DNA of 38,988 nucleotides from Thermodesulfobacteriota bacterium (GTDB taxonomy: Bacteria > Desulfobacterota > Thermodesulfobacteria > Thermodesulfobacteriales > Thermodesulfobacteriaceae), in NCBI GenBank assembly GCA_030578315.1, contig JAUQQL010000011.1:1-38988 (forward strand). Reading direction: 5' to 3'. Position 1 is the first letter of the stretch, and the number at the start of each line of letters is the position of its first letter. The notes beneath the pieces were generated by a model. It saw only the letters and a list, made by a program, of their open reading frames with translations, made no database searches and had not been told where the DNA came from. Below are positions 26,230-35,972 of this stretch, one piece after another. Made by a program: the position numbers and the translations under genes.

Positions 26230-27642
26230 CTAATGGGTAACATTTAAAAGAAACTTAAACCAATCATACATTTTAGTTATATTCATAGCTAACTGCCATC
26301 TTCCTTCTTCAAATACCCCATTGTCTACACCTGCCATAGCTGAGGCAAATCTTACAGAATTAGAGTAAAAAAGCCAAGACTCTACCCACATTTTTTCTAT
26401 AGGTTCGTTAAATAATCCATTAGTTTGACTGGCAATTCCTCTTTGCCACGCGTTCAAAAGAATCTGAGTAGCACTTAAAGTCATGGCATTAGTAGTTTTT
26501 ATAGCCTCTTCTAATCTTGCAAAATGTTCTTCAACCCAAGAATTACTGTGACATAATAAGCAAATAGTTTTCATTTGGGAAAGTCTTTGGGCTTTTTCTT
26601 TTTCATCAATTAAGAATTCTTTTACTGGTTCTCCTGTAAGTTCTGAAGGTAAAGGAAGTCCAGCCTTATTTTTGATAATAGTAGTATCTGGAGACTTAGG
26701 ATGAGGGGTTGCATAAATTAAACCAAATAAACGGTAAGCAAGTCTGTCGCTCATCTGATGAGTTCTTTTAGCCACTATCTTATCGTTTACATAGACTTCA
26801 CTTATATGGCACACGGCACAGGTAGGAGTTAGATAATCTTCTCCCAATTTCCAAGGTTTATTTACAAAGTTCCATTTATCTTTTAAAGAATAATATATTA
26901 CCCCATGTTTACTTACAGTATACACCTTATAAGCGGGAACATCTTTTCCTTTATGGCATGTAGCACAAGTTTCTGGTTTTCTTGCAACTTCTATAGAAAA
27001 ACTGTGTCTTGGATGACAAGCAGAACAAGAACCCTTAGAACCGTCAGGATTTATTCTTCCTACTCCCGTGTTAGACCAGCCAGCAAACTCAGGAAAACTC
27101 ATGGGCCCCATAACAGTATCTCTGGTTTTTAATCCTTTAACTTCTATTTTACTTCCATGGCAGTAAAAACAAGAATCCTGATGACTTAGCTGAGTAGCTG
27201 ACTCTGATTTTATCCCTCTTTCCGTCATTAAGTAAATTCCATTTACTGCTTCCATAAGTTGTTTATAAACTGGATTAGATACCAAATTTATATAAGCATA
27301 AGCTTTGATATTTTGACTATATTCTTTTACTTCGTTAAGATGACATTTGGCGCAATCTGAAGGAGTAACCACAGTGTGAACTTTATAGCCGTTATGATGA
27401 AAAGTATCTTTATGTTTCTCAGGCTCTAAAGTATGACATTCAGCACACCCTATCACTTGACCATTCTTAACTACTTTAGCATGTTTAGATTTTTTCCAGT
27501 CAAAAACTATTCCAGGAGTAGCTATCTGATGGCAGCTTAAACAAATCTGACTTGTTGCACTAATCTTTTCTTGAGCTTTTAAATAGGAACTACTAATAAA
27601 AAAAAAATAAAAAGTTAAAATTAAAAGACTTAATAACCTCAT
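26230..27642 (-). CDS. Octaheme c-type cytochrome, hydroxylamine oxidoreductase (HAO)-like family
   Basis: Signal peptide plus eight CXXCH motifs (CLSCH, CAECH, CAKCH, CFYCH, CSACH, CATCH, CAVCH, CLLCH); HAO-like block GSCSACHPRHSFSIEVARKPETCATCHKG....YTVSKHGVIY. Confidence 0.82.
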   Translation of the reverse strand: MRLLSLLILTFYFFFISSSYLKAQEKISATSQICLSCHQIATPGIVFDWKKSKHAKVVKNGQVIGCAECHTLEPEKHKDTFHHNGYKVHTVVTPSDCAKCHLNEVKEYSQNIKAYAYINLVSNPVYKQLMEAVNGIYLMTERGIKSESATQLSHQDSCFYCHGSKIEVKGLKTRDTVMGPMSFPEFAGWSNTGVGRINPDGSKGSCSACHPRHSFSIEVARKPETCATCHKGKDVPAYKVYTVSKHGVIYYSLKDKWNFVNKPWKLGEDYLTPTCAVCHISEVYVNDKIVAKRTHQMSDRLAYRLFGLIYATPHPKSPDTTIIKNKAGLPLPSELTGEPVKEFLIDEKEKAQRLSQMKTICLLCHSNSWVEEHFARLEEAIKTTNAMTLSATQILLNAWQRGIASQTNGLFNEPIEKMWVESWLFYSNSVRFASAMAGVDNGVFEEGRWQLAMNITKMYDWFKFLLNVTH

Positions 27643-27656
27643 TTTTCTAGCTTCTC

Positions 27657-30032
27657 CTATTTTTTAGATCTTTTAGTAGTTTTTTTGGAAGAATTTCTTT
27701 TTTTGTTTATTTTTTCTTCTTTAGTAATTTCATAAAATCTACGAAGTTTTTCTAAAACTTTTTTATGAAATTCCTCTGGTCTATATTCAGTTAAAATTTC
27801 AATAACATCGTCAATAGTTTCAACAATCCATAAATGAAATTTCCCTGTTTTAATATCCTCTAAAACTTCTTCGTCTAAGAGAATATTATCAAAATTTTTA
27901 GCAGGGACTATAACTCCTTGAGTTCCTGTAAACTTAGTAAGTTTACAAACTCTATAAAATCCCTCTATTTTTTCTTTAATACCTCCTACAGGTTGAATAT
28001 TTCCAAACTGGTCAATAGAACCAGTAATAGCAATATCTTGTCTTACAGGAATTTGAGAAATAGCGGAAAGAACAGCCATAAGTTCTGCTGCAGAGGCACT
28101 ATCTCCTTCTACAGGTTCGTAAGTTTGTTCGAAAGTTAAAGTACAGGAAAGTTGAAGTGGAAAATCTGAACTATACTTATTGTAAAGGTAAGAGGACAAA
28201 ATAAGAACTCCTTTAGAATGTATAGGACCGCTCATATCTATCTCTCTTTCAATGTTTATCACTCCTTTTGTTCCAGGAGATACATTAGCTGTAATTCTTG
28301 ACGGTTTTCCAAAACTATAATCTCCTAAAAGGTAAACACTTAAACCATTTACTTGACTAACCTTTTTACCTTCAATATCAATAATTATTTTACCTTCCTT
28401 AATTAACTCTCTAATTTTCTCCTCTATTAGGTTAACTCTAAAAATTTTTTCCTTTATAGCCCTTTTAATTGATTCTTCAGTAATAACTTCATCGGAAGAC
28501 AGAGCATGAGCTTCTCTTAAAAGATCTATGGTTTTAGAAAGAACCACATTAACCTTTTTTCTATCGTTTGCTAGGTAGACAATATATTTTAACACTTCGG
28601 AAAGGGCTTGGGGAGTTAGGTCTTTTAGGTTTTCTTCTTTTACAATTTTTTTGATAATTTTAGGAAAAGCTTCTATAAAAGTTTTGTTTAATTCTACTAT
28701 AGGATTAAATTCGGCTTTAATTTTAAATAGTTCTCTAAATTCAGGGTCATAAATACTTAAAAGTTGATAAAGATACGGATCCCCAATTAAAAATACTTTG
28801 GCTGAAAAAGGGATAGGCTCAGGTAAAAGTCCTACATGAGGAACAGGGATTTCCTCTATCATTCCACCCATGATGTAAAGTTTCTTGTGAAGAAGAGTTC
28901 TTTTCAGAATCAACCAAAGGTAAGGATTTTTAAGAACTTCCCATAAATTTAAAACAATATAACCACCGTTTGCACGATGGAGACTACCTGGGGTAAGACT
29001 TAAATGGTCTGCATAAAGAATGCCCATTTCAGCTCTATAGTTAATTTGTCCAAAAAGTCCTTTTAAAGTTGGAACTTTTTCATAAATCACTGGACATCCT
29101 TGAGTTTCCGTATTATCTATAAGAACATTAACCCTGAATATGTTAAGAGCTCTATTTATACTATTTTGAAGAATAATGTTTCCTTTAGACTTTTCCCAGT
29201 CTATGAAAATATTAATGTTTTTAACTAGCTCTTTTTTTAAAACTTCTAAATATTCTTTTATTTCTGGTAAATTACCAAACTCCTTTTCTAACTTCTGAAA
29301 AGCTCTGGTTACCAAATTTTGGGCGAATTGTTCTCTTAATTTTAAAACTTCATCTCCTAAAGAATTATCAAGTTCTCTTAATTTTCTCATATATTCACGA
29401 AAAATAGGTTCAAACTGAGATAAATTTCTTTGATATTCTTCTCTTATAGCAGGTTCTTTTAAAAGTTCCTGTTCAGAAAGTGGAGTTTCAATTTTAAAAA
29501 TCGGAAGAATTTGAACTCCAGAAGGACCAAAAAGAACCATCAGATTATATTCTTTAGCCTTTTCCATTAGCTCTTGTATAAGTTGGTCTTTTTTTTCTCC
29601 TATTTCCTTAGTAAGTCTTGCTAAAGCTTCTTCATATTCCTTGCTTTCATAAACTTTAACAGTTTCTCGTTTTAAAAATTCTAAAACTTCTTCTATATAC
29701 TCCGCAAACTTTTTTCCAGTACCCGAAGGTAAAATTAAAGCTTTAGGTTTAGCGAAGTCAGAAAAATTATAGACATAACATATATCTGGAGGTTTAGGTT
29801 TATTTTTGGCTTCTTTTTTTATTCTTTTTAAAGTATAATAGGTTCTTCCAATTCCGTTAGGACCACATACATAAACATTATATCCTTCTTTATCCAGGTT
29901 CAGAGCTAAATCAAAAGCTTTTTCTACTCTTTCCTGATTAGGAAAAAGGTCTTCTTCGAAATAATGTAAAGTACCTTCTAAAAAATCAAAACTTATATTT
30001 AATTCTTCAAAGGTCAATTTTTTGAAACTCAT
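27657..30032 (-). CDS. Lon-like ATP-dependent protease (COG1067 type)
   Basis: AAA-like N-terminus (CGPNGIGRTYYT), Lon proteolytic domain with Ser (GDSASAAE) and Lys (GGIKEKIEG). Confidence 0.88.
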   Translation of the reverse strand: MSFKKLTFEELNISFDFLEGTLHYFEEDLFPNQERVEKAFDLALNLDKEGYNVYVCGPNGIGRTYYTLKRIKKEAKNKPKPPDICYVYNFSDFAKPKALILPSGTGKKFAEYIEEVLEFLKRETVKVYESKEYEEALARLTKEIGEKKDQLIQELMEKAKEYNLMVLFGPSGVQILPIFKIETPLSEQELLKEPAIREEYQRNLSQFEPIFREYMRKLRELDNSLGDEVLKLREQFAQNLVTRAFQKLEKEFGNLPEIKEYLEVLKKELVKNINIFIDWEKSKGNIILQNSINRALNIFRVNVLIDNTETQGCPVIYEKVPTLKGLFGQINYRAEMGILYADHLSLTPGSLHRANGGYIVLNLWEVLKNPYLWLILKRTLLHKKLYIMGGMIEEIPVPHVGLLPEPIPFSAKVFLIGDPYLYQLLSIYDPEFRELFKIKAEFNPIVELNKTFIEAFPKIIKKIVKEENLKDLTPQALSEVLKYIVYLANDRKKVNVVLSKTIDLLREAHALSSDEVITEESIKRAIKEKIFRVNLIEEKIRELIKEGKIIIDIEGKKVSQVNGLSVYLLGDYSFGKPSRITANVSPGTKGVINIEREIDMSGPIHSKGVLILSSYLYNKYSSDFPLQLSCTLTFEQTYEPVEGDSASAAELMAVLSAISQIPVRQDIAITGSIDQFGNIQPVGGIKEKIEGFYRVCKLTKFTGTQGVIVPAKNFDNILLDEEVLEDIKTGKFHLWIVETIDDVIEILTEYRPEEFHKKVLEKLRRFYEITKEEKINKKRNSSKKTTKRSKK

Positions 30033-30143
30033 TAACTTTTAATTTTAAATTAAAAAAATAATAAAAACAAGTCTTACTTTAATGTATGGTATAATGTTAG
30101 TTCTTTTTTACAAGATTAAAAAACTCAATTTTTTTGATAACTT

Positions 30144-30172
30144 TTTTACCTTAACCTTAAAGATGATATAAT
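30144..30172 (+). promoter_or_regulatory. Possible promoter of the pepP-like gene
   Basis: TTTTAC-N17-TATAAT; -10 perfect, -35 weak. Confidence 0.4.
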
Positions 30173-30201
30173 AAAAATTTTTGTTAAAATAGTTTTTGTT
30201 T

Positions 30202-31272
30202 ATGAAAACCGAGTTTAAGTTAAATTTCATTAAAAAGTTTATAGAAAATAAAGGTCTTTCAGCTTTTATTTTTTCTTCACCTACGAATGTGTTTTATCTT
30301 TCGGGTTTTAAAGCAACTCATGCATATATTTTAATAACTTTGGATAAAAATTATTTTTTAACAGATGGTAGATACTACGAAAAAGCTAAAAAGGAACTTT
30401 CAAACTTTTGGGAAGTACTTCTTATAAAAGAAAAACCTATAAAATTTTTAAAAGACCTTTTTAGAGAACTTAAACTCAAAGAGATAGGTTTTGAAAAAGA
30501 CTATTTGACATGTGAGTTGAGGGAGAAACTTAAGGTTAAGGGCATAAAGTTCTTAGGATTTAGTCAAGTTTTAAGAGACTTAAGAAAAATAAAATTTTTA
30601 GAAGAAAGAGAAATTCTTAAAGAGGGGATTAAAAAAACAGATCAGGTTTACTTGAAAGTTTTGGAGTTTATAAAACCAGGAGTAACAGAACTAGAACTTA
30701 GAGCTAAAGTAATTGAAGAAGCGTTTAAGTTAAAAGCTTTAGGAGAAAGTTTTCCTACAATTGTAGCAACTGGTGTTAATTCTGCCATTCCTCACTGGCA
30801 AACTTCGGAAACAAGTATTTCTTTTTCATCTCCTGTTTTAATAGATTTGGGACTTTTGTGGAAAAATTACTGTACGGATTTTACTCGTACACTTTATTTA
30901 GGAAAACCTGATCGAGAATTTTTAAAAATTTATGAAATAGTTAAAACTTCTTGGTTTAAAGCTTTTGAAAAGATAAAAATAGGAATTCCTATAGGGAAAA
31001 TAGACCAAACTGTAAGAGAATATTTTAAACAAAAAGGGGTCTTAAAACATTTTCTTCACGCTACAGGGCACGGAATAGGTATAGAAATTCACGAATACCC
31101 TAAAGTTTACTATAAAGAAAAGGAAATTATAGAAGAGGGGATGGTTTTTACCATAGAACCTGGTCTTTATTTTTCTAATAAGTTTGGGATTAGACTTGAA
31201 AATATAGTTTTTGTGGAAGAGGGAAGAGGAAAAATCTATTCTGAAGTAGATTTAGAGCTAAAAGTTCTGTAA
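30202..31272 (+). CDS. Xaa-Pro aminopeptidase/dipeptidase (M24 family)
   Basis: N-terminal creatinase-like domain, M24 metal ligands: LIDLGLLWKNYCTDFTRT, HATGHGIGIEIHEYP, EGMVFTIEPGLY, RLENIVFV. Confidence 0.93.
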   Translation: MKTEFKLNFIKKFIENKGLSAFIFSSPTNVFYLSGFKATHAYILITLDKNYFLTDGRYYEKAKKELSNFWEVLLIKEKPIKFLKDLFRELKLKEIGFEKDYLTCELREKLKVKGIKFLGFSQVLRDLRKIKFLEEREILKEGIKKTDQVYLKVLEFIKPGVTELELRAKVIEEAFKLKALGESFPTIVATGVNSAIPHWQTSETSISFSSPVLIDLGLLWKNYCTDFTRTLYLGKPDREFLKIYEIVKTSWFKAFEKIKIGIPIGKIDQTVREYFKQKGVLKHFLHATGHGIGIEIHEYPKVYYKEKEIIEEGMVFTIEPGLYFSNKFGIRLENIVFVEEGRGKIYSEVDLELKVL

Positions 31273-31322
31273 TTTTTAATACAAATAGTGCACAGGAAAA
31301 GGTAATAGGGGAAATTTATTCT

Positions 31323-32204
31323 ATGGAAAGTATGACAGGTTTCGGAAGAGGTATTTTTCAAAGTAACAATTTTAACTTAATTGTGTATGCCAAAAGTTTA
31401 AACCATCGGTTTTTAGAAATTATTCTTAAACTCCCTAAAAGATATTCTTTTTTAGAAGAAAAAATAAGAAAACTTGTAGCTTCTCAATTTGTAAGGGGAA
31501 AAATAGAGATCACGGTAAAAATAACTGGGATTTCTCTTTTTCCTAAAAGTATTTATTTAGATTTAGAACTTGCTAAGAAATTAAAAGAAGCTTTAGAAAC
31601 TCTTAAAGAAAAGTTAGGATTTAAAGAAAATTTAACTTTTTCTGAATTTTTGTGTTTAAGAGACTTTTTAGTGGTAGAAGATCAAGAGGAAGACCTCGAA
31701 AATTTGTGGGAAGAAATAAGTCCTGCATTAAATATGGCTTTGGAGGAGCTTAAAAGAAGTAGAAAGAAAGAAGGAGAATTTCTTAAAGAGGTTATAAGGG
31801 AATTGTTTTCAGAAATAAAAAAAAGAGTTTTAGAGATAGAAAGCCTTAAAGAAAAAATAGTTAAAGAAACACAAACTAAGGTTAAAGATAGAATTTTGAA
31901 ACTCCTTCAAGAATTTCAAGTGAAAAATTTGGATGAAAATAGGTTTTATCAGGAACTGGTTTATATTCTAGACAGGATTGATTTTACAGAAGAACTTGAA
32001 AGGTTAAAAATTCATCTGGCTTACTTTGAAACGAGTATGGAAGAAGAGAGATGTGGTAAAAAACTTGATTTTTTATGTCAGGAAATGTTTAGAGAAATTA
32101 ATACTCTTTCTAATAAAGCTCAATCTTCTGAAATTTCTTTTTTAGCAGTAAAAGTAAAAGACCTTATTGAAAAAATAAGAGAACAAGTGCAAAATGTAGT
32201 TTGA
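31323..32204 (+). CDS. YicC family protein
   Basis: MESMTGFGRG, KSLNHRFLEI, DRIDFTEELERLKIHLAYF, GKKLDFLCQEMFREINTLSNKAQS. Confidence 0.95.
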   Translation: MESMTGFGRGIFQSNNFNLIVYAKSLNHRFLEIILKLPKRYSFLEEKIRKLVASQFVRGKIEITVKITGISLFPKSIYLDLELAKKLKEALETLKEKLGFKENLTFSEFLCLRDFLVVEDQEEDLENLWEEISPALNMALEELKRSRKKEGEFLKEVIRELFSEIKKRVLEIESLKEKIVKETQTKVKDRILKLLQEFQVKNLDENRFYQELVYILDRIDFTEELERLKIHLAYFETSMEEERCGKKLDFLCQEMFREINTLSNKAQSSEISFLAVKVKDLIEKIREQVQNVV

Positions 32205-32205
32205 T

Positions 32206-33090
32206 ATGGGATTAAACAGGTTTAAACTTTATTCTGAACTTTTAAAGTTAGAACATACAATTTTTGCTCTTCCATTTGGACTTTCAAGTATTTGGATTTT
32301 GCTTAAAAATTTCCCCTCTCTAGAAAAAATTTTCTTTATTATTTTAGCATTGATTTCTGCAAGAACTTCAGGGATGGCTTTAAATCGTCTTCTTGACAAA
32401 CCCTGGGATGAGATAAATCCTAGAACCAAATTTTGGCCTCATGCTCGGGGATTGGTAAAAAACTGGGAAATAAAAATTATTGTCTTCTTAAGTTTAGCTC
32501 TTTTCTTTTTTGCTTGTTCTAGAATAAACAGATTAACCCTTTTTTTAAGTCCTTTAGTAGTATTCTTATTATGGTTTTATCCTTTAGCCAAAAGAATACT
32601 TTACTATCCTCACTTGATTTTGGGTTTAATTTATTTTCTTATTCCAGTTGCTACTGATATAGCTTTAAATGAAGATGTATCCCTTTTATCAATTTTTCTT
32701 GGAATAGCTATGGGTTCTTGGGTTTCAGGTTTTGACATACTTTATAGCTTACAGGATTATGAATTTGATCGAAAGGTAGGCCTTAAGTCTATTCCTGTAA
32801 AATTTGGAATAGAGAAATCTATAAAAATAGCTCGGTTTTTACATGTTACTACCTTTGTTTCTCTTCTTTTGCTTGGTATTTTTTACTCTAAAACTACTTG
32901 GATCTATTATCTTGGTCTTTTGCTTATAGCTTTATTTTTAGTTTACGAACACAGTCTTATAAAAAAAGACGATCTATCTAAAATAAATAAGGCCTTTTTT
33001 ACAGTAAATGGATTTATAAGCCTTTTATTTTTTTTTCTTATAGTGATAAATAACTGGTTTTATGGTCTTACAATGAATTCTTACAAATAA
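32206..33090 (+). CDS. UbiA-family prenyltransferase (MqnP/4-hydroxybenzoate polyprenyltransferase-like)
   Basis: Multi-TM; ALNRLLDKPWDEINPRT and YSLQDYEFDRKVGLKSIPVKFG Asp-rich motifs. Confidence 0.9.
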   Translation: MGLNRFKLYSELLKLEHTIFALPFGLSSIWILLKNFPSLEKIFFIILALISARTSGMALNRLLDKPWDEINPRTKFWPHARGLVKNWEIKIIVFLSLALFFFACSRINRLTLFLSPLVVFLLWFYPLAKRILYYPHLILGLIYFLIPVATDIALNEDVSLLSIFLGIAMGSWVSGFDILYSLQDYEFDRKVGLKSIPVKFGIEKSIKIARFLHVTTFVSLLLLGIFYSKTTWIYYLGLLLIALFLVYEHSLIKKDDLSKINKAFFTVNGFISLLFFFLIVINNWFYGLTMNSYK

Positions 33091-33091
33091 G

Positions 33092-33886
33092 ATGCAAATT
33101 TTTGCTTTTATTAATCAAAAAGGAGGGGTAGGTAAAACTACTTTAGCAATAAATTTAGCCAGAGCTTTAAGTTTAAACGGTTACAAAGTTCTTCTTATTG
33201 ATTTTGACCCTCAAGCTAATGCAGGAAGTGGTTTAGGAATAAGAGTAGGTAAAGAAAAAAGTATTTATCAGGCTATAATAGAAGGTGAAGTAGAAAGATT
33301 TATTCAAAATCCCGTCTCTTCTCTTTATCTTTTACCTTCTTCTATTGATTTAGTTGGTTTGGAGATAGAATTAGTAAATTTCCCTCAAAGAGAATATCTT
33401 TTAAAAAATTTAATTAATCAAAGCACCTACGAAGGAAAACCTCTTAAAGAATTTTTTGATTTTATTTTTATTGATTCACCTCCTTCTTTAAGTCTTATTA
33501 CAGTTAATATTTTATGTGCTACTCAAGGAGTAATTATTCCTCTTCAGTGTGAATATTATGCTCTGGAAGGACTTTCTCTTCTAATTAAAACTGTTAGAGG
33601 TATTAAACAAAGGCTTAATTCAGACCTTCAACTTTTTGGTTTAGTATTAACTATGTATGATAGTAGAAATAGGCTATCTAAAGAAATAGCTGAAGAGGTT
33701 CAAAAACACTTTAAATGGATACTATTTAAAACTGTTATTCCTAGAAGTATAAAAGTAAGTGAAGCTCAAAGTTTTGGAAAATCTATTTTTGACTACGAGC
33801 TTCGTAATAAGGTTAGTTGGGCTTTTTACAAACTGGCTGAAGAGTTTCTGGAAAAAATTGATTCTTATGAAAATTCCATAGTATAA
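33092..33886 (+). CDS. parA: ParA family ATPase
   Basis: NQKGGVGKTTLAINLA deviant Walker A, LLIDFDPQANA, FIDSPPSLSLIT. Confidence 0.93.
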   Translation: MQIFAFINQKGGVGKTTLAINLARALSLNGYKVLLIDFDPQANAGSGLGIRVGKEKSIYQAIIEGEVERFIQNPVSSLYLLPSSIDLVGLEIELVNFPQREYLLKNLINQSTYEGKPLKEFFDFIFIDSPPSLSLITVNILCATQGVIIPLQCEYYALEGLSLLIKTVRGIKQRLNSDLQLFGLVLTMYDSRNRLSKEIAEEVQKHFKWILFKTVIPRSIKVSEAQSFGKSIFDYELRNKVSWAFYKLAEEFLEKIDSYENSIV

Positions 33887-33899
33887 TTTAATAATAATT

Positions 33900-34325
33900 A
33901 TGTACATACACAAAATTTTTCAACATATTTTTGTTCAAAATAACTTAGATAAAGAAAAAATTCGTTTAGTTATTCAAAAATTAAAACTCAGGGAGAAACA
34001 AGTTATAGCTCATGAGATGGCTCACAAAGCTGTAGGAGGAAGATATACCGGAGCAGTTTATTATATTTATACTCGTGGTCCTGATGGGAAATATTATATT
34101 ACTGGAGGAGAGGTTAGTATAGATGTTTCTGAAGAGCCTTATCCTGAAGATACTATAAGAAAAATGCAAATTGTTAGGGCAGCGGCTTTAGCTCCTGTTG
34201 ATCCCTCTCCACAAGACTTGCAAGTTGCTCAAATAGCTACTATTAAAGAAATAAAAGCTCGTCAGGAACTTGCTAAACTTAAAGAAGAGCTTAAAAAGGA
34301 AAAAATCTTTTCAGCCACAGTTTAA
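33900..34325 (+). CDS. SprA-related putative metalloprotease
   Basis: VIAHEMAHKAVGGRYTGAVYYIYTRGPDGKYYITGGEVSIDVSEEPYPEDTIRKMQIVRAAALAPVDPSPQDLQVA; HExxH motif. Confidence 0.8.
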   Translation: MYIHKIFQHIFVQNNLDKEKIRLVIQKLKLREKQVIAHEMAHKAVGGRYTGAVYYIYTRGPDGKYYITGGEVSIDVSEEPYPEDTIRKMQIVRAAALAPVDPSPQDLQVAQIATIKEIKARQELAKLKEELKKEKIFSATV

Positions 34326-34327
34326 AA

Positions 34328-35164
34328 ATGTATTTTCTTTGTACTTTGGAGGTTCCTAAAGAGCTTGAAGAAGAAATTTTATTACTTTTTTGTGAGAATA
34401 TTCCTAGAGGATGGGAATGGGAAGAAAAAGAAAAATCTATTTATTTTCGCCTTTATTTAAAAAAAGAAGAACTTGAAAATTTAAAAAGTTTTATAGTAAA
34501 ATATCCCATCTCTAATTTAAAAATTAGTAAATTAGAAGATAAGAATTGGTCAAGTTACTGGAAGGAGTATTTTAAGCCTTTAGAGGTTGGTAAGAAACTT
34601 GTTATATTACCTCCTTGGGAAAAAACTTTTTTTCAGGAAAAAATTTTAATTTACATAGAACCTGCTCAAGCTTTTGGCACCGGATATCATCCTACTACGC
34701 AACTTATGCTTGAAAGTATAGAATTATTTTTTGAAAAACTTATTGAAGATCGATTTTTAGAAGTACTTGATTTTGGATGTGGAACTGGTATTTTAGGAAT
34801 TGCTTGTATTAAGTTATATAAAGATCTTAAACTTTATGCTGTAGACATAGATGAACTTGCTTTGGAAGCTACTTTAAAAAATGCTAAATTAAACGGAGTA
34901 GAAGATAAATTTGTAGTTTTAAGGACTTTGCCCTTGGACAAAAAATTTGACTTAATTTTAGCTAATTTAAGTTTTAAGGAATTAAAAAAAGAAGCTTTAA
35001 ATCTTTGTAAAGTTTCTAAAAAGGGAATAACTAAACTTTTTCTTTCTGGGATACTGATTGAAGATGTTGGGGAGATAAAAAATTTATACGAAAGTTTGGG
35101 GTTTATTTGTGAAATGGTAAGAGAAAAAGAAGAATGGACCGTTTTAGAGTTTTTTTATGCTTAA
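34328..35164 (+). CDS. prmA: Ribosomal protein L11 methyltransferase
   Basis: WSSYWKEYFKPLEVGKKLVILPPW, IEPAQAFGTGYHPTTQLML, VLDFGCGTGILGIA, LANLSFKEL. Confidence 0.93.
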   Translation: MYFLCTLEVPKELEEEILLLFCENIPRGWEWEEKEKSIYFRLYLKKEELENLKSFIVKYPISNLKISKLEDKNWSSYWKEYFKPLEVGKKLVILPPWEKTFFQEKILIYIEPAQAFGTGYHPTTQLMLESIELFFEKLIEDRFLEVLDFGCGTGILGIACIKLYKDLKLYAVDIDELALEATLKNAKLNGVEDKFVVLRTLPLDKKFDLILANLSFKELKKEALNLCKVSKKGITKLFLSGILIEDVGEIKNLYESLGFICEMVREKEEWTVLEFFYA

Positions 35165-35972
35165 TCTTCTGGTTTCTATAAAGCAAGTTCCTGATACTAC
35201 TAATATAAGAATAAATCCTGAAACTGGAACTTTAGTAAGGGAAGGGGTACCTTCTATAATTAATCCTTATGATATCTATGCTCTAAGTTTAGCTAATTTT
35301 TTAAAGTTAAAATATGGAGGTAAAATTACAGTTATTACTATGGGGCCATTTCAAGCAATTTCAGCTTTAAAAGAAGCAGCTGAATTTTTTGTAGATAAAC
35401 TTATTTTACTTTGTGACAGAAAATTTGCAGGAGCTGACACTTTAGCTACAAGTTATACTCTGGCTACCACCATAAAATACTTGGAGAGTATTGAAAGACC
35501 TTTTGACCTTTATCTTTTTGGAAAACAAGCCATAGATGGAGATACTGCTCAAGTTGGTCCAGGTGTTGCAACTCGTTTAGGGGTTCCAGTAATTAGCTAT
35601 GTGGTTAAAGTTGAAAAACTTGATTTAGAAAAAAGAGAAATTGTAGTTTACAGAAAAATAGAAGAAGGTATAGAGATAATCCAGGCTAAAATGCCAGTTC
35701 TTTTAACCTGTGAAAAAGAAGTAGTTCCTATCCCTTTTTCACCAGTTACGGAAATAATAAAAGCAGCTAAAATAGAACCAGAAGTTTTTACTTTTAAAGA
35801 ACCTGTAAAATTTGAACCAGAGAGAATAGGACTTAAGGGTTCTCCTACCAGAGTTTATAGAGTTTTTACTCCCGAACTTAAAACTCGTCAAGGAATTTTA
35901 ATTTCAGAAAAAGATTTGGAAAAAGCTTTAGACTTGATTTTATCAAAGCTTAAAGAAAAAGGAATTTTATGA
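35157..35972 (+). CDS. Electron transfer flavoprotein beta subunit (FixA-like)
   Basis: SIKQVPDT, NPYDIYALSLAN, MGPFQA, DRKFAGADTLATSYTLA, GKQAIDGDTAQVGPG. Confidence 0.93.
   Translation: MLNLLVSIKQVPDTTNIRINPETGTLVREGVPSIINPYDIYALSLANFLKLKYGGKITVITMGPFQAISALKEAAEFFVDKLILLCDRKFAGADTLATSYTLATTIKYLESIERPFDLYLFGKQAIDGDTAQVGPGVATRLGVPVISYVVKVEKLDLEKREIVVYRKIEEGIEIIQAKMPVLLTCEKEVVPIPFSPVTEIIKAAKIEPEVFTFKEPVKFEPERIGLKGSPTRVYRVFTPELKTRQGILISEKDLEKALDLILSKLKEKGIL

Noticed and set aside
26905-28139. Plus-strand ORFs 26905-27132 and 27918-28139
   Set aside because: Antisense shadows of the octaheme cytochrome and Lon-like genes.
27657-30032. Walker A-like GPNGIGRT with Lys replaced by Arg in the Lon-like protease
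   Set aside because: G-x-G-R-T variants are, to my knowledge, common in this COG1067 Lon-like group, so not reported as an anomaly.
32229-34169. Minus-strand ORFs 32229-32429, 33722-33913, 33981-34169
   Set aside because: Antisense to UbiA, parA and SprA-like genes; no support.
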